NCBI GenBank assembly: GCA_963776465.1
Contig: CAVZMV010000002.1
Span: 1,302,001-1,366,000 of the forward strand
DNA from: DASRHK01 sp963776465
GTDB taxonomy: Bacteria; Pseudomonadota; Gammaproteobacteria; Nevskiales; Nevskiaceae
Length of the DNA: 64,000 bases
Direction of reading: 5' to 3'
The notes beneath the pieces are model-generated. The model was not told the origin of the DNA. It did no database searches and saw only the letters and a program-made list of their open reading frames with translations. The position numbers and the translations under genes are program-made. Position 1 is the stretch's first letter; every line of letters begins with the position of its first letter. Below, one piece after another: positions 47,307 to 56,168 of this stretch.

Positions 47307-48346
47307 TGCCCATCACGCCGCAGGAAGCCTTGCAGCGCGCCATCGAGCATCGCGAGATCTTCGCCGACGAGATGGAAGACCTGATGCGCCTGATCATGCG
47401 CGGCGAGGTCTCCCCGGTGATGACGGCCGCGATCCTTGCGGCCCTGCGTGTGAAGAAGGAAACCGTCGGCGAGATTGCGGCGGCGGCGCGGGTGATGCGC
47501 GAGTTCGCGCTGAAGGTCGTCGGCGTGGATCGCGGTGACCTGCTCGACGTCGTAGGCACGGGCGGGGACGGCACGCACACGTTCAACATCTCCACTGCGT
47601 CGACCTTCGTCGCGGCCGCCGCCGGCGCCTGCGTGGCCAAACACGGCAATCGCAGCGTTTCGTCCAAGAGCGGCGCGGCAGACGTGCTGGAGGCGCTCGG
47701 TGCCGCCATCGATCTGCAGCCCGCGCAGGTTGCGCAATGTCTCAACGAGGTCGGCGTCGGCTTCATGTTCGCGCCGATCCATCATCCGGCGATGAAGGCC
47801 GTCGCCGCGGTGCGCCGCGAGATGGGCGTGCGCAGCATCTTCAACATCCTCGGGCCGCTGACCAACCCGGCTGGCGCGCCGAACATCTTGCTGGGCGTGT
47901 TCCATCCGGACCTGGTCGGCATCCAGGTGCGCGTGCTGCGCAGCCTCGGCGCTGCGCGCGCGCTGGTGGTGTGGGGCAAGGACGGCATGGACGAGATCTC
48001 GCTGGGCGGCGCGACCATGGTCGGCGAGCTGCGCGACGGCGTGGTCACGGAGTACGAGCTTCATCCCGGCGATTTCGGCTTGCCGACGGCGCCGAGCAAG
48101 GCGCTGCGCGTCGCCGATGCCGCGGAGTCCCGCACCATGCTGCTGCAGGCTCTGGACGACCAGGCGGGCCCCGCGCGCGACATCGTCGTGCTCAATTCCG
48201 GCGCCGCGCTGTTCGCTGCCGGACGCGAGCCTTCCGTCGCCGCAGGCGTGCGCACGGCGCGCGAGGTGATCGCGTCCGGAGCTGCGCGCCGCAAGCTCGA
48301 CCAGTTCGTGGCCGCCACGCAGCGCCTGCGCAAGGCCGCCGGATGA
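47306..48346 (+). CDS. trpD: Anthranilate phosphoribosyltransferase
   Basis: 346-aa TrpD, transfers phosphoribose from PRPP to anthranilate. PRPP-binding motif VVGTGGDGTHTFNISTAS, KHGNRSVSSKSGAADVLEAL, and NILGPLTNPAGAPNILLGVF are the family blocks. Coupled by TGATG with trpG and by ATGA with trpC. Confidence 0.96.
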   Translation: MPITPQEALQRAIEHREIFADEMEDLMRLIMRGEVSPVMTAAILAALRVKKETVGEIAAAARVMREFALKVVGVDRGDLLDVVGTGGDGTHTFNISTASTFVAAAAGACVAKHGNRSVSSKSGAADVLEALGAAIDLQPAQVAQCLNEVGVGFMFAPIHHPAMKAVAAVRREMGVRSIFNILGPLTNPAGAPNILLGVFHPDLVGIQVRVLRSLGAARALVVWGKDGMDEISLGGATMVGELRDGVVTEYELHPGDFGLPTAPSKALRVADAAESRTMLLQALDDQAGPARDIVVLNSGAALFAAGREPSVAAGVRTAREVIASGAARRKLDQFVAATQRLRKAAG

Positions 48347-49140
48347 GCGGCGACATCCTCGAGAAAATCCTCGCCGTGAAGCGCGACGAGATCGCGCGGC
48401 TGCGCACGCGCTACTCTCGGCAAGCGTTGCAGGACCTGGCGGCGGCGCAGACGCCGCCCCGCGGCTTCAACCGCGCGTTGCGCGAGAAAGCGAAGCACGG
48501 TGCGGCCGTGATCGCCGAGATCAAGAAAGCGTCGCCGAGCAAGGGCCTGATCCGCGCTGCGTTCGATCCCGCGTGGATCGCACGCGAGTACGAGAGCGGC
48601 GGTGCGGCGTGCTTGTCGGTGTTGACCGACGAGCAATTCTTCCAGGGAGGTAACGATCACCTGCGACAGGCCCGCGCCGCGTGCACGCTGCCGGTGATCC
48701 GCAAGGATTTCATCAGCGACGAGATGCAGGTGCTCGAAGCACGCGCCATCGGCGCCGACTGCGTGCTGCTGATCGCCGCCGCGCTATCGGGCACGAAGCT
48801 CGCGGAGCTGCACGCGTGCGCGCGCAGCCTGCAGCTCGACGTGCTGGTCGAGGTTCACGATCGCGCGGAGCTCGAGCAGGTGCTGCGCGCCGGGCTCGGA
48901 GCGGCGGCGCTGCTCGGCATCAACAATCGCAACCTGCGCACCTTTGAGGTGCGGCTGGAGACGACGCTCGAGCTGCTGCCACTCCTGCCCGACGATGCCG
49001 AGGTGGTCACCGAGAGCGGCATTTTCACGCCCGCCGACGTGCGACGCATGCGCGACGCCGGCGTGCATCGCTTCCTGATCGGCGAATCCCTGATGCGGCA
49101 GCCGAGCCCGGGTGCGTCGCTGCGCGAGTTGTTGCGTTAA
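48343..49140 (+). CDS. trpC: Indole-3-glycerol-phosphate synthase
   Basis: 265-aa TIM-barrel enzyme, not fused to TrpF. Motifs: VIAEIKKASPSKGLIR (catalytic Lys and phosphate site), LPVIRKDFISDEMQVLEA, LLGINNRNLRTFEV and ESGIFTPADV. Last gene of the trpEGDC run; trpF, trpB and trpA are not in the window. Its TAA overlaps the convergent crp stop. Confidence 0.96.
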   Translation: MSGDILEKILAVKRDEIARLRTRYSRQALQDLAAAQTPPRGFNRALREKAKHGAAVIAEIKKASPSKGLIRAAFDPAWIAREYESGGAACLSVLTDEQFFQGGNDHLRQARAACTLPVIRKDFISDEMQVLEARAIGADCVLLIAAALSGTKLAELHACARSLQLDVLVEVHDRAELEQVLRAGLGAAALLGINNRNLRTFEVRLETTLELLPLLPDDAEVVTESGIFTPADVRRMRDAGVHRFLIGESLMRQPSPGASLRELLR

Positions 49141-49820
49141 CCGGCGGTCTTGCTGTCGATCCCCAGCAGCAGGACGTTGCGCCCCTGCATGCTGATCACG
49201 CCGTTCTCCTCGAGGCGCTTCAGCACGCGGCCCGCCATCTCCCGCGAGCAGCCGACGACGCGCGCGAGCTCCTGACGGGCGACGCGCACCATGGTGCCGC
49301 GCGGGTTGGCCTTGGCTTCGGGCGAGTCGGCCATCTCCAGCAATGCGCGCGCGGTGCGGCCGGCGACGTCCAGGAACGCCAGGTCCGACAGCCGTCGGCT
49401 GGTGTCGCGCAGGCGCAGCGCCAGCTGCTCGGCGATCACGAACATGATGTCCGGATGCTGGTGCGCGAACGCGCGGAACGCGTCGTAGCCCAGCTGCGCG
49501 ACCAGCGTCGCCACGCGCGAGTTGACGATGGCGCTGCGCGTTTGCTGCTCGGGGAACAGGCACATCTCGCCGAAGAAGTCGCCGCCGTTGAGATAGGCGA
49601 GCACGATCTCGCGGCCGTCCTCGTCCTCGAGCATCACGCTGACCGAGCCCTCGAGGATCAGATAGAGCGAGTCGGGCACCTCGCCGGCGCGCACGATGGT
49701 GTGCTTAGGCGGGATGCTGCGCTTGTGGGCGCGTGCGATGAAATCCCTGACCGCTGGATGTGAGAGTGCTTTCGAGCTCACGGTTCTGGCGTCACTCCAG
49801 TGTTTGCCCGAAAATAACAC
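49137..49820 (-). CDS. crp: Crp/Vfr-type cAMP receptor-like regulator
   Basis: CRP-family transcription factor, 227 aa if begun at GTG 49820 or 214 aa from GTG 49781; neither has a clear ribosome site. The N-terminal beta-roll has the cyclic-nucleotide motif NGGDFFGEMCLFPEQQTRSA, with the Arg-Ser pair that holds cAMP in E. coli CRP. The long dimer helix precedes a helix-turn-helix VARQELARVVGCSREMAGRV that matches CRP's recognition helix closely. It may bind cAMP, or c-di-GMP like the xanthomonad homologue Clp. It is divergent from an osmC/yhfA-like gene, as crp is in E. coli. Confidence 0.93.
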   Translation of the reverse strand: MLFSGKHWSDARTVSSKALSHPAVRDFIARAHKRSIPPKHTIVRAGEVPDSLYLILEGSVSVMLEDEDGREIVLAYLNGGDFFGEMCLFPEQQTRSAIVNSRVATLVAQLGYDAFRAFAHQHPDIMFVIAEQLALRLRDTSRRLSDLAFLDVAGRTARALLEMADSPEAKANPRGTMVRVARQELARVVGCSREMAGRVLKRLEENGVISMQGRNVLLLGIDSKTAG

Positions 49821-49849
49821 ACCTCGCCGTGGCTCCCCGGAGATCTCCC

Positions 49850-50272
49850 TTGCAAGCGCGCATCAAGTGGGCGGAAAACGCCGCCTTCGTCGGCGAGACC
49901 GGCAGCGGCCACGCCATCGTCATCGATGGGCCGCAGGACATCGGCGGCCGCAACCTCGGCCCGCGACCGATGGAGCTGATGCTGCTGTCGGTCGGCTCCT
50001 GCTCGGCGGTCGACGTCGTGCACATCCTCAAGAAGGCGCGGCAGGCCGTCACCGACTGCGTGGTCGAGGTGAAGGGCAAGCGTGCAGAGACCGATCCCAA
50101 GGTGTTCACCGAGATCCACCTGCACTTCGTGATCAGCGGCCGCGAGCTCTCGGAGAACCATGTGAAGCGCGCAGTCGAGCTGTCGTCGGACAAGTACTGC
50201 TCGGCCTCGATCATGCTGCAGGGCGGCGGCGTGAAGGTGACGCACGACTACGAGATTGCAGCGGCGAAATAA
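49850..50272 (+). CDS. OsmC family protein (YhfA-like)
   Basis: 140-aa OsmC-fold protein close to E. coli YhfA. TTG start at 49850 (LQARIKWAENAAFVGETGSG) is chosen because it matches the YhfA N-terminus and GGAG lies at 49839-49842. Redox cysteines are in SVGSCSAVDVV and SSDKYCSASIML, the peroxidase pair of OsmC/Ohr proteins. ITGREL-like FVISGRELSENHVKRAVELS is conserved. Divergent from crp with a short shared control region. Confidence 0.9.
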   Translation: MQARIKWAENAAFVGETGSGHAIVIDGPQDIGGRNLGPRPMELMLLSVGSCSAVDVVHILKKARQAVTDCVVEVKGKRAETDPKVFTEIHLHFVISGRELSENHVKRAVELSSDKYCSASIMLQGGGVKVTHDYEIAAAK

Positions 50273-50325
50273 GCACCACATCCGGGAAGTTTTGGCTCAT
50301 AATTGCGCGCGACGCACGCGGGCCC

Positions 50326-50341
50326 GGCGGCTTTAGCCGCC
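50326..50341 (+). promoter_or_regulatory. GC hairpin in the speD 5' region
   Basis: Perfect 6-bp stem GGCGGC / GCCGCC with loop TTTA, about 50 bp before speD. There is no T-run, so it is not a simple terminator; it could terminate osmC weakly or shape the speD leader. CATAAT (50298-50303) upstream is a possible -10 box without a good -35. Confidence 0.4.
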
Positions 50342-50393
50342 GATCAATTGGCTACCGCGTGTTTTCTATTTAAGCGACCGGGGATTAAAGGAA

Positions 50394-51188
50394 TTGGCGA
50401 AGGCAACCCAGAGGAGCAAGGAGCTGAAGCTCAAGCTGCACGGCTTCAACAACCTCACCAAGTCGCTGTCGTTCAACATCTACGACATCTGCTTCGCGCG
50501 CACCAAGCAGCATCAGCAGGAATACGTCGAATACATCGACGAGGCCTACAACGCCGAGCGCCTCACCGCGATCCTGACCGAGGTCGCCAACATCATCGGC
50601 GCCAACATCCTCAACGTCGCCCGCCAGGACTACGATCCGCAGGGCGCGTCGGTCACCATGCTGATCTCGGAAGGCCATCACGATGGCCTGCACGTGCCGA
50701 AGAACTCCGTCGTCACGCACCTAGACAAGAGCCATATCACGGTGCACACCTATCCGGAGACGCACCCGGACAACGGCATCTCCACCTTCCGCGCCGACAT
50801 CGACGTCTCGACCTGCGGCAAGATCTCGCCGCTGAAGGCGCTGAACTACCTGATCAACAGCTTCGAGTCCGACATCGTGGTGATGGATTACCGCGTGCGC
50901 GGCTTCACCCGCAACGTGCGCGGCATGAAGCATTACATCGATCACCAGATCGACTCGATCCAGAACTTCGTCGCCAAGGACATCCGCGACAAGTACCAGA
51001 TGGTGGACGTCTGCGTGTACCAGGAATACATCTTCCACACGAAGATGCGGCTCAAGGAGCTGGACCTGGACACCTACCTCTTCGGAGAAGGCGCCGCCGA
51101 GCTCCCCCCGCGCGAGGCCAAGCGCATCCGTGACCGCGTCAACTACGAGATCATGGAAATCTTCTACGGGCGCAACATCCAGCGATAG
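50394..51188 (+). CDS. speD: S-adenosylmethionine decarboxylase proenzyme (SpeD)
   Basis: 264-aa class 1A AdoMet decarboxylase, which supplies the aminopropyl donor for spermidine. It matches E. coli SpeD along its length (LKLKLHGFNNLTKSLSFNIY). Self-cleavage should occur between Lys112 and Ser113 in HLDKSHITVHTYPE, with Ser113 becoming the pyruvoyl group. FRADIDVSTCGKISPLKALN and the terminal EIFYGRNIQR are conserved. The only usable start is TTG 50394, with AAGG just 2 bases upstream, so translation initiation looks weak. No speE gene is in the window. Confidence 0.94.
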   Translation: MAKATQRSKELKLKLHGFNNLTKSLSFNIYDICFARTKQHQQEYVEYIDEAYNAERLTAILTEVANIIGANILNVARQDYDPQGASVTMLISEGHHDGLHVPKNSVVTHLDKSHITVHTYPETHPDNGISTFRADIDVSTCGKISPLKALNYLINSFESDIVVMDYRVRGFTRNVRGMKHYIDHQIDSIQNFVAKDIRDKYQMVDVCVYQEYIFHTKMRLKELDLDTYLFGEGAAELPPREAKRIRDRVNYEIMEIFYGRNIQR

Positions 51189-51423
51189 GCCGGTTCGACG
51201 TCGCACGTTGCACGACCTGCACGATCGTCCGCTTGCACTTTGCCCGCACAGCCCTCCCGAGCGGACACTTCCCACCTGAGCATTTGTTGACCGCCGGGCG
51301 CTGAAACCCAAGCCGGGCGTAGCCTCGCCCGCGATCTATCCACAGCCTATTTCGCGATGCAGCAATGGCATGTCCGTTGCAGTACCGAAGGCCGTTCTGT
51401 GGGGATGCGAGGGGGAAAACGAC

Positions 51424-51648
51424 ATGAGCCAATACCACCTGCTGCTGAGGGGCGGCCACTGGATGCTCGAGAAGGATGGCTCGGCGACGCCGATCCGGAC
51501 GTTCTGGACCAAGCGCGAGGGTGTGAACTACAGCTTGAGCTACATCGAACACTTCGGCGGATCGCTGACGATCCACCGCCTGGACGGCAGCCTCCAGGAA
51601 GCCCGTACCTATCCGGGCGGCGCGCAGCCGATCGGGATCGCAGCGTAA
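51424..51648 (+). CDS. DUF2188-like small protein, paralog 1
   Basis: 74-aa protein MSQYHLLLRGGHWMLEKDGS with LTIHRLDGSLQEARTYP at the end, a pattern like DUF2188 small proteins (strand, W, strand, then a histidine-containing strand and a polar tail). Function unknown. It is similar along its length to the protein encoded at 51683-51916: RGGHWMLEKDG / QGGRWVLLQEG and YSLSYIEHFGGSLTIH / YCLSYIDETGCSVTIH. The 235-bp gap before it (51189-51423) shows no other gene. Confidence 0.7.
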   Translation: MSQYHLLLRGGHWMLEKDGSATPIRTFWTKREGVNYSLSYIEHFGGSLTIHRLDGSLQEARTYPGGAQPIGIAA

Positions 51649-51682
51649 GGACACGCATCACCACCTCGCCAGGAATCGACGA

Positions 51683-51916
51683 ATGTTTCGAAGCAAACGT
51701 AATTGCCACCTCCGCCTGCAGGGCGGTCGCTGGGTCTTGTTGCAGGAAGGGTTCTCCTCGCCCCTGAAGGTGTTCGGATCCAAGTACCAGGGCGTCACCT
51801 ACTGCCTGTCCTATATCGACGAGACCGGCTGCTCGGTGACCATCCACAGCGCGGCCGACGTCGCTCCCGAGCGCTCGTTCGACCCCGGCTCGACGCCGGT
51901 CCCGGTCGCGGCCTGA
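51683..51916 (+). CDS. DUF2188-like small protein, paralog 2
   Basis: 77-aa protein MFRSKRNCHLRLQGGRWVLL, paralogous to the preceding gene, ending PERSFDPGSTPVPVAA. The pair probably arose by tandem duplication. A CheY-type regulator gene starts 11 bp downstream, so the three may form one unit. No known function. Confidence 0.7.
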   Translation: MFRSKRNCHLRLQGGRWVLLQEGFSSPLKVFGSKYQGVTYCLSYIDETGCSVTIHSAADVAPERSFDPGSTPVPVAA

Positions 51917-51927
51917 ACGCACGTCCC

Positions 51928-52350
51928 ATGAAAGGCGCAGCGCAAGCGGCGCTCGCGCCGGCGGGCAAGGTGGGCCGGATCCTGATCGTCGACGACAACG
52001 TCGATGGCCTGCGCATGATGCAGATCCTCCTCGAGGCCGCCGGTCACGTCGTGCGCATCGCCGGCGACGGACACAGCGCGCTGGCGGTCGCCAAGGAATT
52101 CCGTCCCGACGTGATCCTCCTGGACATCGGCATGCCCGGCGTCTCCGGTTACGAAGTTGCGCGCCAGCTGCGCGAGCTTGCGGCCTTCGCCGACGTGCGC
52201 CTGATTGCGGTGACGGGCTACGGCCGCGCCGAGGACGTGCAGCAGAGCTTCGACGCCGGCTTCGACGACCATCTGACCAAGCCGGTCAACCCCGACGTGC
52301 TGCGCAGCGTCATCGCCGGCACTAGAGCCGGTACGCTCCGAACTTCATGA
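51928..52350 (+). CDS. Single-domain CheY-like response regulator
   Basis: 140-aa receiver domain with no output domain. Acidic pair Asp22-Asp23 (LIVDDNVDG), phospho-acceptor Asp66 (VILLDIGMPG), Thr96 (AVTGYGR) and Lys118 (HLTKPVNP). No histidine kinase is in the window; it might act by phosphotransfer or protein binding. A 14-residue Ala-rich leader precedes the domain. The 3' end overlaps the convergent coq7 gene by 29 bp. Confidence 0.88.
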   Translation: MKGAAQAALAPAGKVGRILIVDDNVDGLRMMQILLEAAGHVVRIAGDGHSALAVAKEFRPDVILLDIGMPGVSGYEVARQLRELAAFADVRLIAVTGYGRAEDVQQSFDAGFDDHLTKPVNPDVLRSVIAGTRAGTLRTS

Positions 52351-52945
52351 TCCGCGCCACGCCGCGCATGAGCGCGCGCACTGGCGAAGGCAGCGGCTTT
52401 CCTCCTGCAGCTTCGGCGCGTCGCCCGTGCCGCGACTCGTCCTCGCGCATCTTCGTCACGATCGCCCGGCTCCTGGCATCGTCCGGCGGCAGCTTCTGCA
52501 GGTGATCTTCCAGGTGCTCGGAAACCTGCTTCTCTGTTTCCGCCACGAACCCCAGGCTCCAGTGGTCGCCGGCGAGGCCTGCCGCTGCGCCGATCGCGAA
52601 CGAGCCGGCGTGCCACAGGGGTTTCAGGACGCTTGGGGTGGCGCCCAACTCAGCCAGCCGCTCTTCGCACCAGCGCAGGTGCTGTTGCTCTTCGCGCGCG
52701 GCCTCCAGCATGTGCGCGCGGACCTTCGGATCGCGCGCAGTCAGCGCCTGTCCCTGGTAGAGCGCCTGCGCCGCGATCTCGCCGGCGTGGTTGACGCGCA
52801 TCAGACCGGCCGCATGCCGGCGCGCAGCCGCGTCGAGACCGGTCTCGGGCTCGGCGTCGGCGGACCGCGCCGTGCTCGCCGCGCGCGACAGGCCACTCTG
52901 CAGGCGCATCAGCAGACGATCGGCGGAGGAGTATTGACGGGGCAT
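52322..52945 (-). CDS. coq7: Demethoxyubiquinone hydroxylase Coq7
   Basis: 207-aa di-iron hydroxylase of ubiquinone synthesis. Iron ligands are visible as LMRVNHAGEIAAQALYQGQ (E-x-x-H type) and AREEQQHLRWCEERL, then VAETEKQVSEHL and MREDESRHGRRAEAAGG. ATG 52945 (MPRQYSSADRL) gives a normal length. Coq7 here indicates a ubiquinone-using aerobic proteobacterium. Confidence 0.94.
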   Translation of the reverse strand: MPRQYSSADRLLMRLQSGLSRAASTARSADAEPETGLDAAARRHAAGLMRVNHAGEIAAQALYQGQALTARDPKVRAHMLEAAREEQQHLRWCEERLAELGATPSVLKPLWHAGSFAIGAAAGLAGDHWSLGFVAETEKQVSEHLEDHLQKLPPDDARSRAIVTKMREDESRHGRRAEAAGGKPLPSPVRALMRGVARIMKFGAYRL

Positions 52946-53006
52946 CGGCTTCCTTCGGTGGGCGAAAAATCCACCTAGAATGAGACTCCATTCTACGACC
53001 CCGGCC

Positions 53007-54092
53007 ATGCGCCTTTATCCCAATCAGCTGTCCTCGCATCTGGCCCGGGGGCTCGCGCCGATCTACGTCGTCGGCGGAGAAGAGCCGCTCCTGATCGAGG
53101 AATCGCTCGACGCGATCCGCGCCGCGGCGCGCCAGCATGGCTACAGCGAGCGGGAGATCCTGGAGGTGGAACCAGGGTTCGACTGGCAGCGCCTGATCGA
53201 GTCCTACGCGAGCATGTCGCTGTTCGCGAGCCGTCGCATGGTCGAGCTGCGCATGCCGCGCGGTATCGCGCCGGGCCGCAGGAAGTCCGCGGACGACGGC
53301 GAGGAAGGCGATTCGGAGAAGGGCAGCGGCAGCGGCGTCAAGATCCTGCCGGAGCTCGCGCGCAACCCAGCGCCGGACACCATCCTCATCGTCGTCTGCG
53401 GCAAGCTCGACTGGCGCGCGCGTCAGGCGGGCTGGTTCCTCGCGCTGGAGCAAGCGGGAGCGAGCTTGTATTGCGAGCAGGTGAAAGCCGACAAGCTGGC
53501 GGCCTGGCTGCAGGGTCGGCTCAAGCAGGCCGGCCTCTCTGCTGACGCCGAAGCGATCCAGCTGCTCGCCGAACGCACCGAGGGCCACCTTCTCGCCGCG
53601 GCCCAGGATGTCGAGAAACTCAAATTATTGTTCCCGAAAGGGCCGATCGGAGCCGAGGAAATACGCTCCGCAGTCGCCGATAGCGCGCGCTTCGAGGCTT
53701 TTGACCTCTCCGACAAGATTTTGTCGGGGGATGCCGCCGGTGCGGCACGGGCTTTGCAGCGGCTGCGCGACGAGGGCGAGGAGATCCCCAAGCTCCTCGG
53801 CGCGCTGGCCTACGACCTGCGCTGCTGGGCGTCGGCGGCGCTGGTGCATGAAAAAACCCGCAACGCCGCGGCAGCGGTAGAGCAGGTGCGCATCTGGAAG
53901 AGTCGCCAGCCCAGCTTCATCAAGGGTTTGGAGCGTGCCAAGACCCCGCAGATCCTGGGCTGGCTGGCGCGCTGCGCAGACGTCGACGCCGCCTACAAAC
54001 AGGGTTTCTACGAGCAAGCCTGGGAGGACCTGCTAACATTCATCACGGCTGCCAGTGGGGTCGACGAAGCGACGCTTCGTTCCGCCGCCTGA
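53007..54092 (+). CDS. holA: DNA polymerase III delta subunit
   Basis: 361-aa clamp-loader delta subunit, opens the beta clamp for loading. Start MRLYPNQLSSHLARGLAPIY at ATG 53007. Recognisable blocks: VVGGEEPLLIEESLDAIRAA (degenerate P-loop region), LIESYASMSLFASRRMVELR, LAERTEGHLLAAAQDVEKLKLL and the C-terminal collar helices FIKGLERAKTPQIL. It carries an acidic insert (DDGEEGDSEKGSGSG) in domain 1. Upstream of proA and nadD, a usual holA neighbourhood. Confidence 0.93.
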   Translation: MRLYPNQLSSHLARGLAPIYVVGGEEPLLIEESLDAIRAAARQHGYSEREILEVEPGFDWQRLIESYASMSLFASRRMVELRMPRGIAPGRRKSADDGEEGDSEKGSGSGVKILPELARNPAPDTILIVVCGKLDWRARQAGWFLALEQAGASLYCEQVKADKLAAWLQGRLKQAGLSADAEAIQLLAERTEGHLLAAAQDVEKLKLLFPKGPIGAEEIRSAVADSARFEAFDLSDKILSGDAAGAARALQRLRDEGEEIPKLLGALAYDLRCWASAALVHEKTRNAAAAVEQVRIWKSRQPSFIKGLERAKTPQILGWLARCADVDAAYKQGFYEQAWEDLLTFITAASGVDEATLRSAA

Positions 54093-54160
54093 AGTCTCCC
54101 CGCGCGAAGTCCTGAGGTCGGTATGGCAAAGCGAGTTTTCTCTGAAGGTCCGCGATCGAT

Positions 54161-55468
54161 ATGAGCCCTGCTGCCATCAAAGTACCCCCCAAGTCCACGA
54201 GCAAGATCAGTGACGCCGCAATAACGGCGTATATGCGCCAGAAGGGCGAGCGGGCCCGGGGCGCTGCCCGCCACATCGCGCGGGCGGATACGGGGCAGAA
54301 GAACGCCTGCCTGTTCGCGCTGGCGGACATCCTCAAGAGCGAGACCCGCAGCATCCTTGGCGCCAATGCGCAGGACCTCGCGGCTGGACGCTCGGCCAAG
54401 CTCGACGCGGCCATGCTCGATCGGCTGCAATTGAACGAAGACCGCATCGCCGCGATGGCCGATGGCGTGATCCAGATCGCCAACCTGCCGGATCCGGTCG
54501 GCGAGATGACCGACCTCAAGCTGCGTCCCTCCGGCATCCAGGTGGGGAAGATGCGCGTGCCGCTCGGCGTCGTCGGCATCATTTACGAATCACGCCCCAA
54601 CGTCACCGCAGACGCCGCGGCGCTGTGCCTGAAGTCCGGCAACGCCAGCATCCTGCGCGGCGGGTCGGAAGCGGTGCATTCCAATCAGGCGATCGCGCGG
54701 GCGGTGGAGCGCGCGCTGTCGGACTCGCGCCTGCCGCCGGAAACCGTGCAGGTGCTGGACATCACCGATCGCCGCACGGTCGGCAATCTGGTGGCGATGC
54801 CCGAGTACGTGGACGTGATCATCCCGCGCGGAGGCAAGGGCCTGGTCGCAGCGGTGTCGGAATCCGCCAAGGTACCGGTGATCAAGCATCTCGACGGCAT
54901 TTGCCACGTGTTCATCGACCGCGAAGCCGACCGCGAGAAGGCGATCCCGATCGCGGTCAACGCCAAGACCCAGCGCTACGGCACCTGCAACACCATGGAG
55001 ACCCTGCTGGTCGACGCGCCGATCGCCGACAAGGTGCTGCCGGAGCTTGGCCGCATCTACAGCGAGCACGGCGTGGAGCTGCGCGGCTGCGAGCGCACGC
55101 GGCGCATCCTGCAGGACGCGCGGCCGGCGAGCGAGGAGGACTGGCGGACGGAGTATCTCGCCCCGATCCTGTCGATCAAGGTGGTCGACGGCATCGACGA
55201 CGCCATCGCCCACATCGCCAAGTACGGCTCCAAGCACACCGACTCGATCGTCACCGAGAACTACACCCGTGCGCGCAAGTTCCTGCGTGAGGTAGACTCG
55301 AGCTCAGTGATGGTCAATGCCTCGACGCGCTTCGCGGACGGTTACGAGTACGGACTCGGCGCCGAGATCGGCATCAGCACCGACAAATTCCACGCCCGCG
55401 GACCGGTCGGCCTCGAAGGCCTGACGTCCCAGAAATGGGTCGTGCTGGGAGACGGCCACGTCAGGTAA
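54161..55468 (+). CDS. proA: Glutamate-5-semialdehyde dehydrogenase
   Basis: 435-aa gamma-glutamyl phosphate reductase, second step of proline synthesis. Catalytic cysteine in RYGTCNTMETLLVD, the VGIIYESRPNVTADAAALCL block, and IPRGGKGLVAAV. The N-terminus has about 15 extra basic residues before the usual start (ISDAAITAYMRQKGERAR). proB is not in the window. Confidence 0.95.
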   Translation: MSPAAIKVPPKSTSKISDAAITAYMRQKGERARGAARHIARADTGQKNACLFALADILKSETRSILGANAQDLAAGRSAKLDAAMLDRLQLNEDRIAAMADGVIQIANLPDPVGEMTDLKLRPSGIQVGKMRVPLGVVGIIYESRPNVTADAAALCLKSGNASILRGGSEAVHSNQAIARAVERALSDSRLPPETVQVLDITDRRTVGNLVAMPEYVDVIIPRGGKGLVAAVSESAKVPVIKHLDGICHVFIDREADREKAIPIAVNAKTQRYGTCNTMETLLVDAPIADKVLPELGRIYSEHGVELRGCERTRRILQDARPASEEDWRTEYLAPILSIKVVDGIDDAIAHIAKYGSKHTDSIVTENYTRARKFLREVDSSSVMVNASTRFADGYEYGLGAEIGISTDKFHARGPVGLEGLTSQKWVVLGDGHVR

Positions 55469-55502
55469 CGCGCACGGCGGGCCGCTTGGGCATCGGTAAC
55501 TG

Positions 55503-56168
55503 ATGCGGCGGGGCTTCATCGGCGTATTCGGTGGCGCCTTCGCGCCCTTCCACACCGGACACCTGCGGCTCGCAATCGAAGCGCGCGAGCGCCTGGGCCT
55601 TTCCCAGCTGCGCCTGGTGCCGACCGCGCATCCTCCGCATCGCCCCGATTCCCGCGTGAGCCCGCAGCGCCGCTTCGAATGGGTGCGGCTGGCGACGCGG
55701 CGTGAGCGGGGATTGCTGGTCGACGACTGCGAGATCCTTCGCAACGGTCCTTCCTACACCGTCGACACGCTGGCCGACCTGCACAAGCTGCATCCGCGCA
55801 CGCCGCTGTGCTTGCTGATGGGCGCCGACGCCTTCGCGCACCTGCACATGTGGCATCGCTGGCAGCAGATCCTCGAGCTGGCGCATCTGGCAGTGATCAC
55901 CCGTCCCGGCGCGCACTCGCCGTCGCGCGAAGTCCTGGAGGCGCTCGCCGGCCGGGAAGCTCCCGACGCCGAGACGCTGCGCGAGCAGCACGCCGGCTGC
56001 TGGATACGCCTGGAGCTGCCCGCGCTCGACATCTCTTCCACCCGCATCCGCCGCAGGCTCAAGGCGGGGCAGTCGGTACGCGGTCTGGTGCCGGACGCCA
56101 TTCTCAACTCACTCACTCCAACGGATATCGCCGCCCTAACCAAAGATGAAGATTCGATCACCCATTAA
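55503..56168 (+). CDS. nadD: Nicotinate-nucleotide adenylyltransferase
   Basis: 221-aa NadD, makes NaAD from NaMN and ATP in NAD synthesis. N-terminal GVFGGAFAPFHTGHLRLAIE has the HxGH nucleotidyltransferase motif, LMGADAFAHLHMWHRWQQI is the central block, and DISSTRIRRRLKAGQSVRGL the C-terminal ISSTxIR motif. The 3' end overlaps rsfS by 23 bp. Confidence 0.95.
   Translation: MRRGFIGVFGGAFAPFHTGHLRLAIEARERLGLSQLRLVPTAHPPHRPDSRVSPQRRFEWVRLATRRERGLLVDDCEILRNGPSYTVDTLADLHKLHPRTPLCLLMGADAFAHLHMWHRWQQILELAHLAVITRPGAHSPSREVLEALAGREAPDAETLREQHAGCWIRLELPALDISSTRIRRRLKAGQSVRGLVPDAILNSLTPTDIAALTKDEDSITH

Noticed and set aside
49759..49781. Inverted GTGAG...CTCAC near the crp start as a CRP autoregulation site
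   Set aside because: The arms are 12 bases apart, not the 6 expected for a CRP site, and part may be coding.
50281..50393. Riboswitch or polyamine-sensing RNA before speD
   Set aside because: Only one short hairpin is visible; no known riboswitch core could be recognised.
51336..51344. DnaA-box-like CTATCCACA
   Set aside because: One isolated near-match, no cluster, no AT-rich region and no dnaA or dnaN nearby, so no sign of an origin.
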